9,772 nt of DNA from an uncultured Bacilli bacterium (lineage in GTDB: Bacteria; Bacillota_I; Bacilli_A; RF39; UBA660), in contig CALVYO010000044.1 in NCBI GenBank assembly GCA_944372275.1, positions 1-9,772 of the forward strand. Reading direction: 5' to 3'. This document shows, one piece after another, positions 1 through 6,685 of the stretch (positions are counted from its first letter, which is position 1; the number at the start of each line of letters is the position of its first letter). The notes beneath the pieces were generated by a model, which ran no database searches, was not told where the DNA came from, and was given only the letters and a program-made list of their open reading frames with translations. A program made the position numbers and the translations under genes.

Positions 1-240
1 ATATCATATCTTCTGCAATTCTAAATAATCTTTAGAAGTAATATTTATTAATATCTGCATAATTAAACAACTCATATTCTTTTGTAAGTATCTATTGCTA
101 CATTATAAACTCATTTTTATCAAAAATAGTTTTTATTAGAAGACCCTTCAATAATTTTAGATTTGATATTGAAAAAATTAAGTATGTTTTGGTTTTATTT
201 TTCTATCCTATTCTCAACATCTAATTTTGCCTTTATTATC
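1..240 (-). pseudogene. possible decayed ORF in the left flank
   Basis: No intact gene is present between the window start and the tRNA terminator. On the minus strand, protein-like stretches follow one another in different frames with stops between them. From about 220 to 120 one frame reads NQNILNFFNIKSKIIEG after an in-frame TAA. Around 107-75 another reads VYNVAIDTYK. Around 90-35 a third reads KEYELFNYADINKYYF, and at 33-7 a fourth reads SKDYLELQKI. The switches fall near short A runs, as expected for an old gene that has collected indels. No family was recognised. AT-rich noise can also look protein-like, so this is tentative. The flank may be host DNA next to the element. Confidence 0.3.
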
Positions 241-271
241 AACATAACTATTCAGCTGCTTTCGAGCATAT

Positions 272-298
272 AAAAAAGGTTAACCAAAATTAACCTTT
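272..298 (-). terminator. Rho-independent terminator of the tRNA-Leu gene
   Basis: On the minus strand a perfect 9-bp stem (AAAGGTTAA / TTAACCTTT, plus-strand arms 275-283 and 290-298) with a 6-nt loop is followed by a run of six T (plus-strand A run 272-277). It lies about 37 bp past the tRNA CCA end, where a terminator for that transcript is expected. The stem is AT-rich, so its strength is uncertain. Confidence 0.6.
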
Positions 299-309
299 CA
301 TATATTTAA

Positions 310-329
310 AGTCGATTAGTTCGACTAAT
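310..329. repeat. overlapping short inverted repeats beside the tRNA 3' end
   Basis: Two small dyads overlap here: AGTCGA (310-315) with TCGACT (321-326), and ATTAGT (315-320) with ACTAAT (324-329). The second is followed by a T run on the plus strand. They lie just outside the tRNA CCA end. They could be part of a bidirectional terminator, an alternative hairpin in the tRNA trailer, or a recombinase site. No second copy is visible in the window. Confidence 0.35.
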
Positions 330-334
330 TTTTT

Positions 335-421
335 TGGTGCTCAAGGAGGGAATCGAACCCTCATGGTCGTAAAACCGCAGCATTTTGAGTGCTGTGCGTC
401 TACCTATTCCGCCACTTGAGC
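335..421 (-). tRNA. tRNA-Leu, anticodon CAA
   Basis: The minus strand folds as a class II tRNA. The acceptor stem is GCTCAAG (421-415) paired with CTTGAGC (345-339), with discriminator A at 338 and an encoded CCA at 337-335. The D arm carries GGCGGAATAGGTAGACGC, typical of tRNA-Leu. The anticodon stem CAGCA/TGCTG encloses loop CTCAAAA, giving anticodon CAA (plus 385-387), which reads UUG codons. A long variable arm follows, then a T arm containing GGTTCGATTCC. All elements look intact, so the gene should be functional. The gene has its own promoter and terminator. The integrase gene ends 58 bp upstream of its 5' end, which is the opposite side from where tRNA-targeting elements usually sit. 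Confidence 0.96.
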
Positions 422-435
422 AAATGTATAAATAA

Positions 436-464
436 ATTATAACATACTTTTTCATTTTTGTAAC
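436..464 (-). promoter_or_regulatory. promoter of tRNA-Leu
   Basis: The minus strand shows a perfect -10 TATAAT (plus 436-441) and a -35-like GTTACA (plus 459-464, four of six matches to TTGACA) separated by 17 bp. Transcription would start around 429, just before the tRNA 5' end at 421. The promoter occupies the gap between the integrase stop codon and the tRNA, so the tRNA does not depend on read-through from the integrase. If the element joins the chromosome on this side of the tRNA, this promoter could be element-supplied. Confidence 0.6.
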
Positions 465-479
465 AAAAAAATAATAAAA

Positions 480-1691
480 TTAGTCATCATCTCGACCAAT
501 TTTATTATCTAAACTGATTTTTACTATGTCATTTAATAGCTTTGATGCATCAATATCATCCTTATCTACTGGATGTGTATAAACATCTAATGTTGTGTAA
601 ATATTAGAATGGCCCAACTTCTTACTAACCGTTGCAACCGGAACATTATTACTAAGTAAAAAAGTAGCACATGTATGCCTTAAATCATGTAACCTAATAT
701 ATTTTAGGTCATCATGTTTCTTTAAAAATCTTTGCCATTGTCTACTAAGTCTTTCCGGTTTAAAATAATTACCATATTCATCTTTAAAAACAAAGTCACT
801 TTCTACCCATTTATTATTATACATTTCTTTCATTGACATTTGTAAATATTTTAGTTTTTCTAACAGTTCAAAACATATATCAGGTAGCGTAATTGTTCTC
901 TTACTTTTCAATGTTTTAGGCGTGTCTAGATATATACCTATATTATGAACATAAAGCAAATTATTCTTTATCGATATAGTTTTTCTTTGAAAATCAACAT
1001 GTTCCCAAAACAATCCAAGACATTCCCCTCTTCTAAGACCTTCCAATAACAACATATATATAGCAGTTTTAAATGTTAAATTTTCATGTTCTAAATATTT
1101 AAATAGTAATCTTATTTCTTTTTCATCATAATATTTCATTTCTTTTTTAGTAACTGTTGGTGTTTTTACTAATTTTAAACATGGATTAAAATTAATAAAA
1201 TCCCATTTTACTGCTGTATTTAACATAACACATAAAAGAGAATGTTGATGTCTTATAACTGATTCTGATAGTAAATTATATTCACCATTCTTGTTTATAT
1301 TTCTTGATTTTGTTTTTCTTAAATCATTGTAAAACTTTTCTAATTCATAGACAGTAATATCACACAATTTATAATCTTTGAACCTAGGTAATATGTGTGT
1401 ATTAAGGCAATTTTTATAACCTGATAATGTAGTTGGTTTTACATTTACTTCTGCATAATCCTTTAGCCACAATTTAGTAAAGTCTAAAAAGTTCATATTA
1501 CTATCAGGTTTCAGTTTAGAATGCTTAAGTTCATATAATATTTCATTTCTTCGATCTATGGCTTGTTTCATAGTTCCATTAACAATTTCTACAATACGAT
1601 TTCTCGTCCCATCATATTTTTTTCCTTTTTCAATATCAATACGATATTTTTTATTTGGAATAATTTCTGTAATATTTTTTTCTTTTTTCAT
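480..1691 (-). CDS. int: Tyrosine recombinase / integrase (Tn916 and phage type)
   Basis: This 403-aa protein has the layout of element integrases. An N-terminal arm-type DNA-binding region (about 12-60, with KGKKYDGTRNRIVE) is followed by a SAM-like core-binding domain (about 66-160, WLKDYAEVNVKPTTLSGY) and a C-terminal catalytic domain (about 180-380). The catalytic residues are present: R220 in EGLRRGE, K259 in TPKT, H335 and R338 in LHDLRHT, H361 in LGHSN, and the nucleophile Y371 in LDVYTH. It should catalyse site-specific integration and, with an accessory Xis, excision. The ATG start follows a near-perfect SD (TAAGGAGGTAACA). The excisionase-like gene lies 51 bp upstream on the same strand and tRNA-Leu lies 58 bp downstream, so the attachment site is probably at or near the tRNA. 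The gene appears intact. Function is confident; the exact target site is inferred. Confidence 0.96.
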   Translation of the reverse strand: MKKEKNITEIIPNKKYRIDIEKGKKYDGTRNRIVEIVNGTMKQAIDRRNEILYELKHSKLKPDSNMNFLDFTKLWLKDYAEVNVKPTTLSGYKNCLNTHILPRFKDYKLCDITVYELEKFYNDLRKTKSRNINKNGEYNLLSESVIRHQHSLLCVMLNTAVKWDFINFNPCLKLVKTPTVTKKEMKYYDEKEIRLLFKYLEHENLTFKTAIYMLLLEGLRRGECLGLFWEHVDFQRKTISIKNNLLYVHNIGIYLDTPKTLKSKRTITLPDICFELLEKLKYLQMSMKEMYNNKWVESDFVFKDEYGNYFKPERLSRQWQRFLKKHDDLKYIRLHDLRHTCATFLLSNNVPVATVSKKLGHSNIYTTLDVYTHPVDKDDIDASKLLNDIVKISLDNKIGRDDD

Positions 1692-1731
1692 TGTTACCTC
1701 CTTAAAATTAATCTAACAGATAATAATTTTT

Positions 1732-1742
1732 TTACCAGACTT
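1732..1742. repeat. 11-bp direct repeat TTACCAGACTT, copy 1
   Basis: TTACCAGACTT lies in the 51-bp gap between the excisionase-like gene and int. An identical copy in the same orientation lies at 9033-9043 upstream of ssb. Both are in non-coding DNA upstream of minus-strand genes. A shared operator or integrase arm-binding site is possible but unproven. Confidence 0.35.
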
Positions 1743-2153
1743 CTAAACAAATTTTATAGATTTAACAGCATTATTATCTTTACTATTACTCTTTTTTTTA
1801 CTTATCCATGTTTCTACATCATGTCTTTCAAAAAAATATTTAGTTCCGTGTTTAATATAATTAATATCATTCTTATTAATAGCTTGTCTTAATCCATATT
1901 CAGTTATAAGAGGATGATATAATTTTATTAATTCTGATTTTGATAAATATTGCTTTGCATTATCCTTTTGATTCATTATAACCAATTTATTATTAACTAT
2001 ATCATTTAAATATACTGACACTTGACTAAGCAAACTTACTATATTACGATGCAACTCTGTATCGGTAAACAAATCACTATTAATGCTCATAAGATAAAAA
2101 CCAATTTGTGCAACGTTATAACCAATGTTTTTAAATGTTTTTTCATCTATCAT
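1743..2153 (-). CDS. Excisionase-like / helix-turn-helix DNA-binding protein
   Basis: This 136-aa protein has a C-terminal domain (about 68-119) resembling MerR-like HTH_17/excisionase domains: YLSKSELIKLYHPLITEYGL, then an INYIKHGTKYFF wing and a DVETWISKK end. In this family the last helix and aromatic strand typically read 'G.ryyf...die.wl'. Residues 1-65 are mostly helical and not recognised. The start is an ATG with AAAGGTGGTG seven bases upstream. It sits directly before int, the usual place for a recombination directionality factor, so a role in excision and perhaps in int control is inferred. It is longer than a minimal Xis (60-90 aa), and a purely regulatory role is possible. The last residues are basic and low in complexity. 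Confidence 0.7.
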   Translation of the reverse strand: MIDEKTFKNIGYNVAQIGFYLMSINSDLFTDTELHRNIVSLLSQVSVYLNDIVNNKLVIMNQKDNAKQYLSKSELIKLYHPLITEYGLRQAINKNDINYIKHGTKYFFERHDVETWISKKKSNSKDNNAVKSIKFV

Positions 2154-2182
2154 TTTTATTCACCACCTTTTTAACATTATAA

Positions 2183-4147
2183 TTATTCAAATGCAGATAT
2201 TATATTGCAATCATTCTCTAATTTTTCATAACTCATAGAAGTTTCATTATTTTTTAACGATTGTGCTTGTTCTACTTCTATACCAAACATATAATATTTT
2301 GGATCTAGCCCTACATCTAACAATTGATCTGTTGGTTTGTCATCTCTTAGTTTTAATATTTGCATTTGACTTTTATTGTTATTTCTATATTCATCAGTTG
2401 TGTATATTGAAAGAACTAATTGTGAACTACGTTCAATTTCATTTCCTTCAGCGATCCCCGTTAATTGATATTTTTGATTTTTCATAGCATTTTTATATCC
2501 TTCACGAGAACTTTGGCATGCACATAATATAGCTATTTGCCTTTTTTGGCCAAGAAAATTAATAGTATTTTTACGAAAAAAACTCATCCAATGATTTACT
2601 GCTGAATAATCATTTTGAATTTTTTCACCTGATTCAAACTTTAATAGATTAAGATGATCTATTATGATTAAATCAATACCCTTTCCTGTCTTTTTCTTAA
2701 AATTACTATCTGCTTGATAAAATAATTTTGAAAATGATGCATAAGTATTTAAATCGATATCTGTTTCATCATATACTATAAGATTTGATTTCAATTCATT
2801 TTTAAAATCAGTATATATAGTATTATATAAATAATCTTTATCATCATCGGACAATTTGCTATTTTTAATATCACTGTGGGAAATTTTTTTATCAAAGTTA
2901 TAAGAATGTCTTGACAAAAAGTTAATATACATTTCAGCCTTGCTTATTTCTAAAGATAAGTATAAAACATTACTATTATTTTTAATTGCATTATAAGCAA
3001 CATTACTACAAAACATTGTTTTAAAATTACCTGTATATGCAAAAACTGTTGAAATTTTCCCTTTTTTTATATAAGCATTATTTTGGTCCAATATTTTAAT
3101 GCCTGTAGATAATTTTTCATTATCCAACTTATTTTCAAAGACACTTTGTAAATTATCAAATAAAGAGTCACTACTAGGTGGTAATGTCATAAATTCAGCT
3201 TGTCTTAATTTTTCTATTATTTCATCACTAACTTTCAAATCTTTTTTGAGTACTTCTGATACATGTCTACAATATGTCTTTCGTAATTCTAAATATCGTT
3301 TTTGGATTATAATATCTATCGTTTTCTCATCATATAAATATTCATCAAAAAATTCTTTTGAATATGGAATTTTAATCGCATTAACTAGAGTTTTTATAGA
3401 TGGAAATTGATTGTATAATGTAATGAAGTTTTGTATTGCACAAAAAATAATTCTACTATGAGAAACAGGTGATATTGGAAATATAGTAGAATTTAGAATT
3501 TTATCATCTACTAGTTGATTAAAATAATCAATATCCTTTTCTCTTACAATTGACAATAATAATCTAAAATCATTATAATCTCCATTAGGTTTCAACATAG
3601 CCCTTAATAAATTTTTTTCATTTTTGAATCTTAATTTAATATCATGGGGTTTATACAATTCAAAAATTCTTTCATTATACTCTGGATATCCACTTATTTC
3701 TTCTTTTATTTTTGATTGCTCACTCATGAAGTTAATTTGTTCTTTTGCCTCATTTATTGCATTTATCATTATTACTCTATCATTCTCTAATATTTTCACA
3801 TCGTTATTGTTTAAATTATTATAATTAGAAAGAGTACTTGCATTAATTTTTGTAATCAAATTACCTAATTTATCTATTGCGTAAATATCCCCTGATAAAT
3901 TTGAGTCTTTACAAACATAAAATAATACATCATCCATATTTTTTAAGTCAATCTCTCTTTTTAATATTGATTTTCCATTATCAATTATGTCTTTACTATC
4001 ATATCTATTTTCACCACTACTTAATTCATAACAGTGATTTTCTTTTCTTTGTTCCCTTTTCGTTTTTTCCGAAAATATTTCAGCAGGTATATTAAGTTGT
4101 TCTTCTGTAATCGTTTCTTCTAAATACGATTTAATTTCATTATTCAT
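2183..4147 (-). CDS. DnaB-like replicative DNA helicase
   Basis: This 654-aa protein has a DnaB/RecA-type ATPase in its C-terminal half. The linker STGIKILDQNNAYIKKGKIS (347-366) matches the DnaB 'TG...LD...GG...G' entry. A Walker A-like loop AYTGNFKT (370-377) is followed by YLSLEIS with the catalytic Glu at 400, Walker B LIIIDHLNLL (Asp497), the sensor-like ACQSSR (543-548) and GNEIERSSQLVLSIY (568-582), which corresponds to DnaB's 'sgaIeqdaDvv'. A LKLRDDKP end matches 'akqRnGptG'. Residues about 165-330 are helical like the DnaB N-terminal/linker region, while residues 1-160 are an extra domain not recognised. Walker A is atypical, with Ala and Phe in place of two glycines. The likely role is unwinding element DNA at the fork, loaded through the nearby initiator. 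The ATG start has AAAGGA upstream. Confidence 0.85.
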   Translation of the reverse strand: MNNEIKSYLEETITEEQLNIPAEIFSEKTKREQRKENHCYELSSGENRYDSKDIIDNGKSILKREIDLKNMDDVLFYVCKDSNLSGDIYAIDKLGNLITKINASTLSNYNNLNNNDVKILENDRVIMINAINEAKEQINFMSEQSKIKEEISGYPEYNERIFELYKPHDIKLRFKNEKNLLRAMLKPNGDYNDFRLLLSIVREKDIDYFNQLVDDKILNSTIFPISPVSHSRIIFCAIQNFITLYNQFPSIKTLVNAIKIPYSKEFFDEYLYDEKTIDIIIQKRYLELRKTYCRHVSEVLKKDLKVSDEIIEKLRQAEFMTLPPSSDSLFDNLQSVFENKLDNEKLSTGIKILDQNNAYIKKGKISTVFAYTGNFKTMFCSNVAYNAIKNNSNVLYLSLEISKAEMYINFLSRHSYNFDKKISHSDIKNSKLSDDDKDYLYNTIYTDFKNELKSNLIVYDETDIDLNTYASFSKLFYQADSNFKKKTGKGIDLIIIDHLNLLKFESGEKIQNDYSAVNHWMSFFRKNTINFLGQKRQIAILCACQSSREGYKNAMKNQKYQLTGIAEGNEIERSSQLVLSIYTTDEYRNNNKSQMQILKLRDDKPTDQLLDVGLDPKYYMFGIEVEQAQSLKNNETSMSYEKLENDCNIISAFE

Positions 4148-4266
4148 ATCATTTTCCTTTCTATATTTAACTTTGTTTTTAATCTTACTTGAAGTCTCTA
4201 TTTACTTTATATTTTTTCCTTATTTAAAAGGAACTGCTATCATTTTTAAATACATAAATTTAGGTG

Positions 4267-5490
4267 TTAATTAAGATTTTTTAAGACAACAACAACTTTA
4301 GAATTTTCTAAAAAGAGATTATCTTTTTTATATCCTACCTTTGTTATCTTTTTATAATTGAATATTTCTAATATTCTAAACAATGTCTCACTGCTTAATC
4401 TTATAGCTATATTTTGAAAATAACACGAACTATTTATTGTATCAATTTTATAGTTTTTTACCATTCCATTCACTAATTGGTAACTCATTTGTAATTGTCC
4501 ATCTACAAATTTTAAATAAAGTGAAGGAAGACTATAACAACAATGTTTAATATCTAACTTATTCTTTAAGTTCTTGGCATCTATTACACTTAAAAATGGC
4601 TTATTTATTAGTTCTTTTGTATGTGTATATTCTTTTGTTGTAGGTATACATACAAAAATCATAAGTGTATTTTCATACTTAATAGCATACCGATGATACT
4701 CACTTTTTGTTGGTAAAATCATAATTACTTCATCTTTTGATAGTAGGCATGACTTTATTAAATATTTTATAATTTTGCTGTTAAGCTTAATATTAGGCAA
4801 ATTTAATTCAGTATATGATGTAAAAGACATTAAACTTTTTATTCCTATTCTATTGTATATATACAGTTCTCTTTTAGTTGTATCAGACTCTAAAGAAATA
4901 AAATTATTCATTATTGTCAGTTTACTCATCATTTCTTCTTTATTTAATTTTTCTATACCATCATTTAATATTTCGCAATTTATATCTAACCTTGATATTT
5001 CCTCATTCGATAAATAAATATAAGGTAATATTAAGTCTGCATTCCCAACACGTAAATAATAATTTGTAATAACTTCATTTTTTACCCTCTCACTTTTCGT
5101 AAATACTATTATTTCTGAAGGTAAGTGTTTTATTATTTTCTTTAGAAATAAATAATCAAAATATAAAATATCGCCAGTCTCTAAATTATTTTTTACCGGT
5201 ATAACAGTTTTAAAATAACATGATTGGTTAGGATAAATAATTTCAATTTTGGAATCATCTATTTTTCTGATTGTTATTCCCTGTTCTTCTCTATTCTTTG
5301 AATTTAATAAAACAATGTCAGAAATTTGAAATAATATGTTTTGTACTTCTTTTTTATCTAGAATAATATATTTTGAATCATTTGGAATTACAAATAATAG
5401 ATCATTTTCTTCATTAGAATTCAAACTAAAGATTGTTTTTAAATCCATCTTATTAAAATCATCTATATAATTGTTGCTTTCTTCATTCAT
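4267..5490 (-). CDS. Putative DNA sliding clamp (DnaN/beta-clamp-like)
   Basis: This 407-aa protein shows three successive beta-rich units of about 100-120 residues, the arrangement of bacterial beta clamps (usually 365-380 aa). Domain 1 (about 41-160) has YIILDKKEVQNIL... and FDYLFLKKIIKHL. Domain 2 (about 183-285) has IKLNSKIIKYLIKSCLLSKD followed by hydrophobic strands. Domain 3 (about 298-407) has FLSVIDAKNLKNKL, YLKFVDGQLQMSYQL, IAIRLSSETLFRILEIFNYK and the terminal strand VVVVLKNLN, resembling the 'fn..yLldaLk...' helix and final strand of DnaN. Residues 1-40 are an extra acidic N-terminus. It would encircle DNA and tether polymerase during element replication. The start is ATG with AAAGGAG seven bases upstream, and the ATGA overlap couples it to a preceding tiny ORF. 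Similarity is by fold-level pattern only, so function is inferred. Confidence 0.55.
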   Translation of the reverse strand: MNEESNNYIDDFNKMDLKTIFSLNSNEENDLLFVIPNDSKYIILDKKEVQNILFQISDIVLLNSKNREEQGITIRKIDDSKIEIIYPNQSCYFKTVIPVKNNLETGDILYFDYLFLKKIIKHLPSEIIVFTKSERVKNEVITNYYLRVGNADLILPYIYLSNEEISRLDINCEILNDGIEKLNKEEMMSKLTIMNNFISLESDTTKRELYIYNRIGIKSLMSFTSYTELNLPNIKLNSKIIKYLIKSCLLSKDEVIMILPTKSEYHRYAIKYENTLMIFVCIPTTKEYTHTKELINKPFLSVIDAKNLKNKLDIKHCCYSLPSLYLKFVDGQLQMSYQLVNGMVKNYKIDTINSSCYFQNIAIRLSSETLFRILEIFNYKKITKVGYKKDNLFLENSKVVVVLKNLN

Positions 5491-5567
5491 GTAGTTTCTC
5501 CTTTCGTCATGGGACTTACTTTTTTTCTTTGACTTAAAGTCTTATATATTGATTTATACATATCCAT
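5487..5567 (-). CDS. 26-aa ORF overlapping the clamp start
   Basis: A short frame starts at ATG 5567 (a second in-frame ATG is at 5561) and encodes MDMYKSIYKT, LSQRKKVSPM and TKGETT. Its TGA stop shares an ATGA overlap with the start of the clamp-like gene, the classic layout of translational coupling. A weak SD (AAAGG) lies five bases before the first ATG. The peptide is basic with a short predicted helix and matches nothing recognised. It could be a leader peptide tuning clamp expression, a genuine micro-protein, or the tail of a decayed gene whose earlier part lies in another frame at 5583-5650. Confidence 0.4.
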   Translation of the reverse strand: MDMYKSIYKTLSQRKKVSPMTKGETT

Positions 5568-5650
5568 TATTGCCTTTATTTCAAAGGTTATATAATTTTT
5601 TTAAAACTTCAGTTGCATATTTATGAACAACAATTGTTATTTTTAGAACA

Positions 5651-6547
5651 CTACTTGTCTAATGACACTTTCCATCTTATATTTTTGTATTCTCTATTAG
5701 AGTTTAAATCTTGTATCATGTAATCTTTAATCACAAATTCTATTTTTAATTGATTTAATATTTCATTAACATTATTCATAACTAAATTCCATAACCTTTT
5801 AATGTTATGACCATCATATTCTAAACAAGTTCCTACTTTTATTAATTCTTTGTTCTTGATAACATATTTATTTGTATTATCCATTATTGAATTCAATGTT
5901 ATTGTAATATAATCTTTCTTTTTTCTTCTTTCCATATAAATGATTCTACAAATATATAATGCTGATTCATATGTCATAATTTCATTAAAATTAATTTGGA
6001 AATACTTATTAGGTAATAAAGTTGAGTATCTTCTTTTTTCTAAAAGCATCTTACCAAAAGGACCTAGAGAATAGTTTATTACCTTGTCATTATTATTTAA
6101 ATTATCAACTTTGCTTATTAAAAGTAGCGGATGTTCTCCCTTATAATAAGTAATTTTTGATTTTTTACTTTTGTTCTCATAGTAATATTTTATATACTTA
6201 TTACACAGACCTTTAAAAGCATTGTTATATGCTTTTAAAGTATCCGAATCTATCACTACATTTCTTCCACATCTTTTATTTCTTAATAATTGTAATTCTT
6301 TATAAGATATAGTTGAGTTTTCCACACTATTTTCAATACATTTATGCAATAGTAGTGAATATACCAAAATTTCATGAGCCGTCATAGATACATTAAAATT
6401 TAAAAAGTTATTTCCTTTTGTATCAGTTGCTTTAGAATATAATTCAACTGTTCTTGTTTTAACATCTTTGCTTTTTAAATTTTTAGGAGCTAAAAATAAA
6501 GATGACAACATTTCATCATAACAAGAATGATAACTATAAATTTTCAC
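5651..6547 (-). CDS. Plasmid-type replication initiator (Rep, two winged helices)
   Basis: The protein is 298 aa from the chosen GTG. Two winged-helix-like halves are visible. The first (about residues 54-135) contains MTAHEILVYSLLLHK, TISYKELQLLRN and a long helix ending at GLCNKYIKYYY. The second (about 155-275) contains VINYSLGPFGKMLLEKRRYS, ESALYICRIIYMERR and ITITLNSIMDN. This matches the pattern of Rep_3/RepA-type initiators, which bind repeats at an origin and open DNA. The frame extends upstream to a TTG at 6571, but that codon has no SD. The GTG at 6547 has GAGGTGA eight bases upstream, so it is preferred. It is divergent from the plus-strand gene across a gap holding a palindrome and tandem repeats, and leads the clamp-helicase block. 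Family assignment is by pattern, not alignment. Confidence 0.65.
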   Translation of the reverse strand: MKIYSYHSCYDEMLSSLFLAPKNLKSKDVKTRTVELYSKATDTKGNNFLNFNVSMTAHEILVYSLLLHKCIENSVENSTISYKELQLLRNKRCGRNVVIDSDTLKAYNNAFKGLCNKYIKYYYENKSKKSKITYYKGEHPLLLISKVDNLNNNDKVINYSLGPFGKMLLEKRRYSTLLPNKYFQINFNEIMTYESALYICRIIYMERRKKKDYITITLNSIMDNTNKYVIKNKELIKVGTCLEYDGHNIKRLWNLVMNNVNEILNQLKIEFVIKDYMIQDLNSNREYKNIRWKVSLDK

Positions 6548-6575
6548 TAAATTTTTCACCTCTTCTAACAATCAT

Positions 6576-6589
6576 TTGTTCCGGAACAA
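6576..6589. promoter_or_regulatory. Perfect 14-bp palindrome, likely operator
   Basis: TTGTTCCGGAACAA is a perfect 14-bp palindrome located 28 bp upstream of the preferred initiator start codon, where a promoter for the minus-strand replication block should lie. Its CCGG core stands out in this AT-rich DNA. A homodimeric regulator, either the initiator repressing itself or the XRE protein, is a plausible binder. No second full copy was found in the window. Confidence 0.5.
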
Positions 6590-6629
6590 TTAAATAATAA
6601 CATAACACCAAATAGATCCCATAGTGTTT

Positions 6630-6658
6630 TTTTGTGACATTTTTGTGACATTTGTGAT
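6630..6658 (+). repeat. Tandem 11-bp repeats (iteron-like)
   Basis: TTTTGTGACAT occurs twice in perfect tandem (6630-6640 and 6641-6651) and a partial third unit TTGTGAT follows (6652-6658). The 11-bp period is about one helical turn, so proteins on successive units would face the same side of the DNA. The array lies between the divergent initiator and plus-strand genes, next to a very AT-rich stretch (6585-6608), as in iteron origins. It also overlaps the plus-strand promoter, so it could be an operator instead. Confidence 0.5.
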
Positions 6659-6663
6659 ACAAT
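6634..6663 (+). promoter_or_regulatory. Promoter of the plus-strand gene at 6686
   Basis: A -35-like GTGACA (6634-6639, five of six) and a -10 TACAAT (6658-6663, five of six) are separated by 18 bp. The start codon lies 23 bp past the -10, with AGAGGG as SD. The -35 is part of one 11-bp repeat and the second repeat fills the spacer, so any protein bound to the repeats would block RNA polymerase. Confidence 0.55.
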
Positions 6664-6685
6664 ATTTATAGAAAAGAGGGATATT

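Noticed and set aside
1563..1892. Plus-strand frame of 109 codons rich in Phe, Ile and Asn
   Set aside because: It is antisense to the integrase and the excisionase-like gene, has no ribosome binding site, and its composition is that of the reverse of AT-rich coding DNA.
3099..3410. Plus-strand frames inside the helicase gene, such as 3099-3410 and 3877-4095
   Set aside because: The minus-strand helicase has clear family motifs across this span. These antisense frames have low-complexity hydrophobic composition and no start signals.
6548..6571. Start of rep at TTG 6571
   Set aside because: No ribosome binding site precedes this TTG, while the GTG at 6547 has GAGGTGA at good spacing. The longer form remains possible but less likely.
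6630..6658. CRISPR array
   Set aside because: The repeats are 11 bp and directly adjacent with no spacers. No cas gene is present. An iteron or operator fits better.
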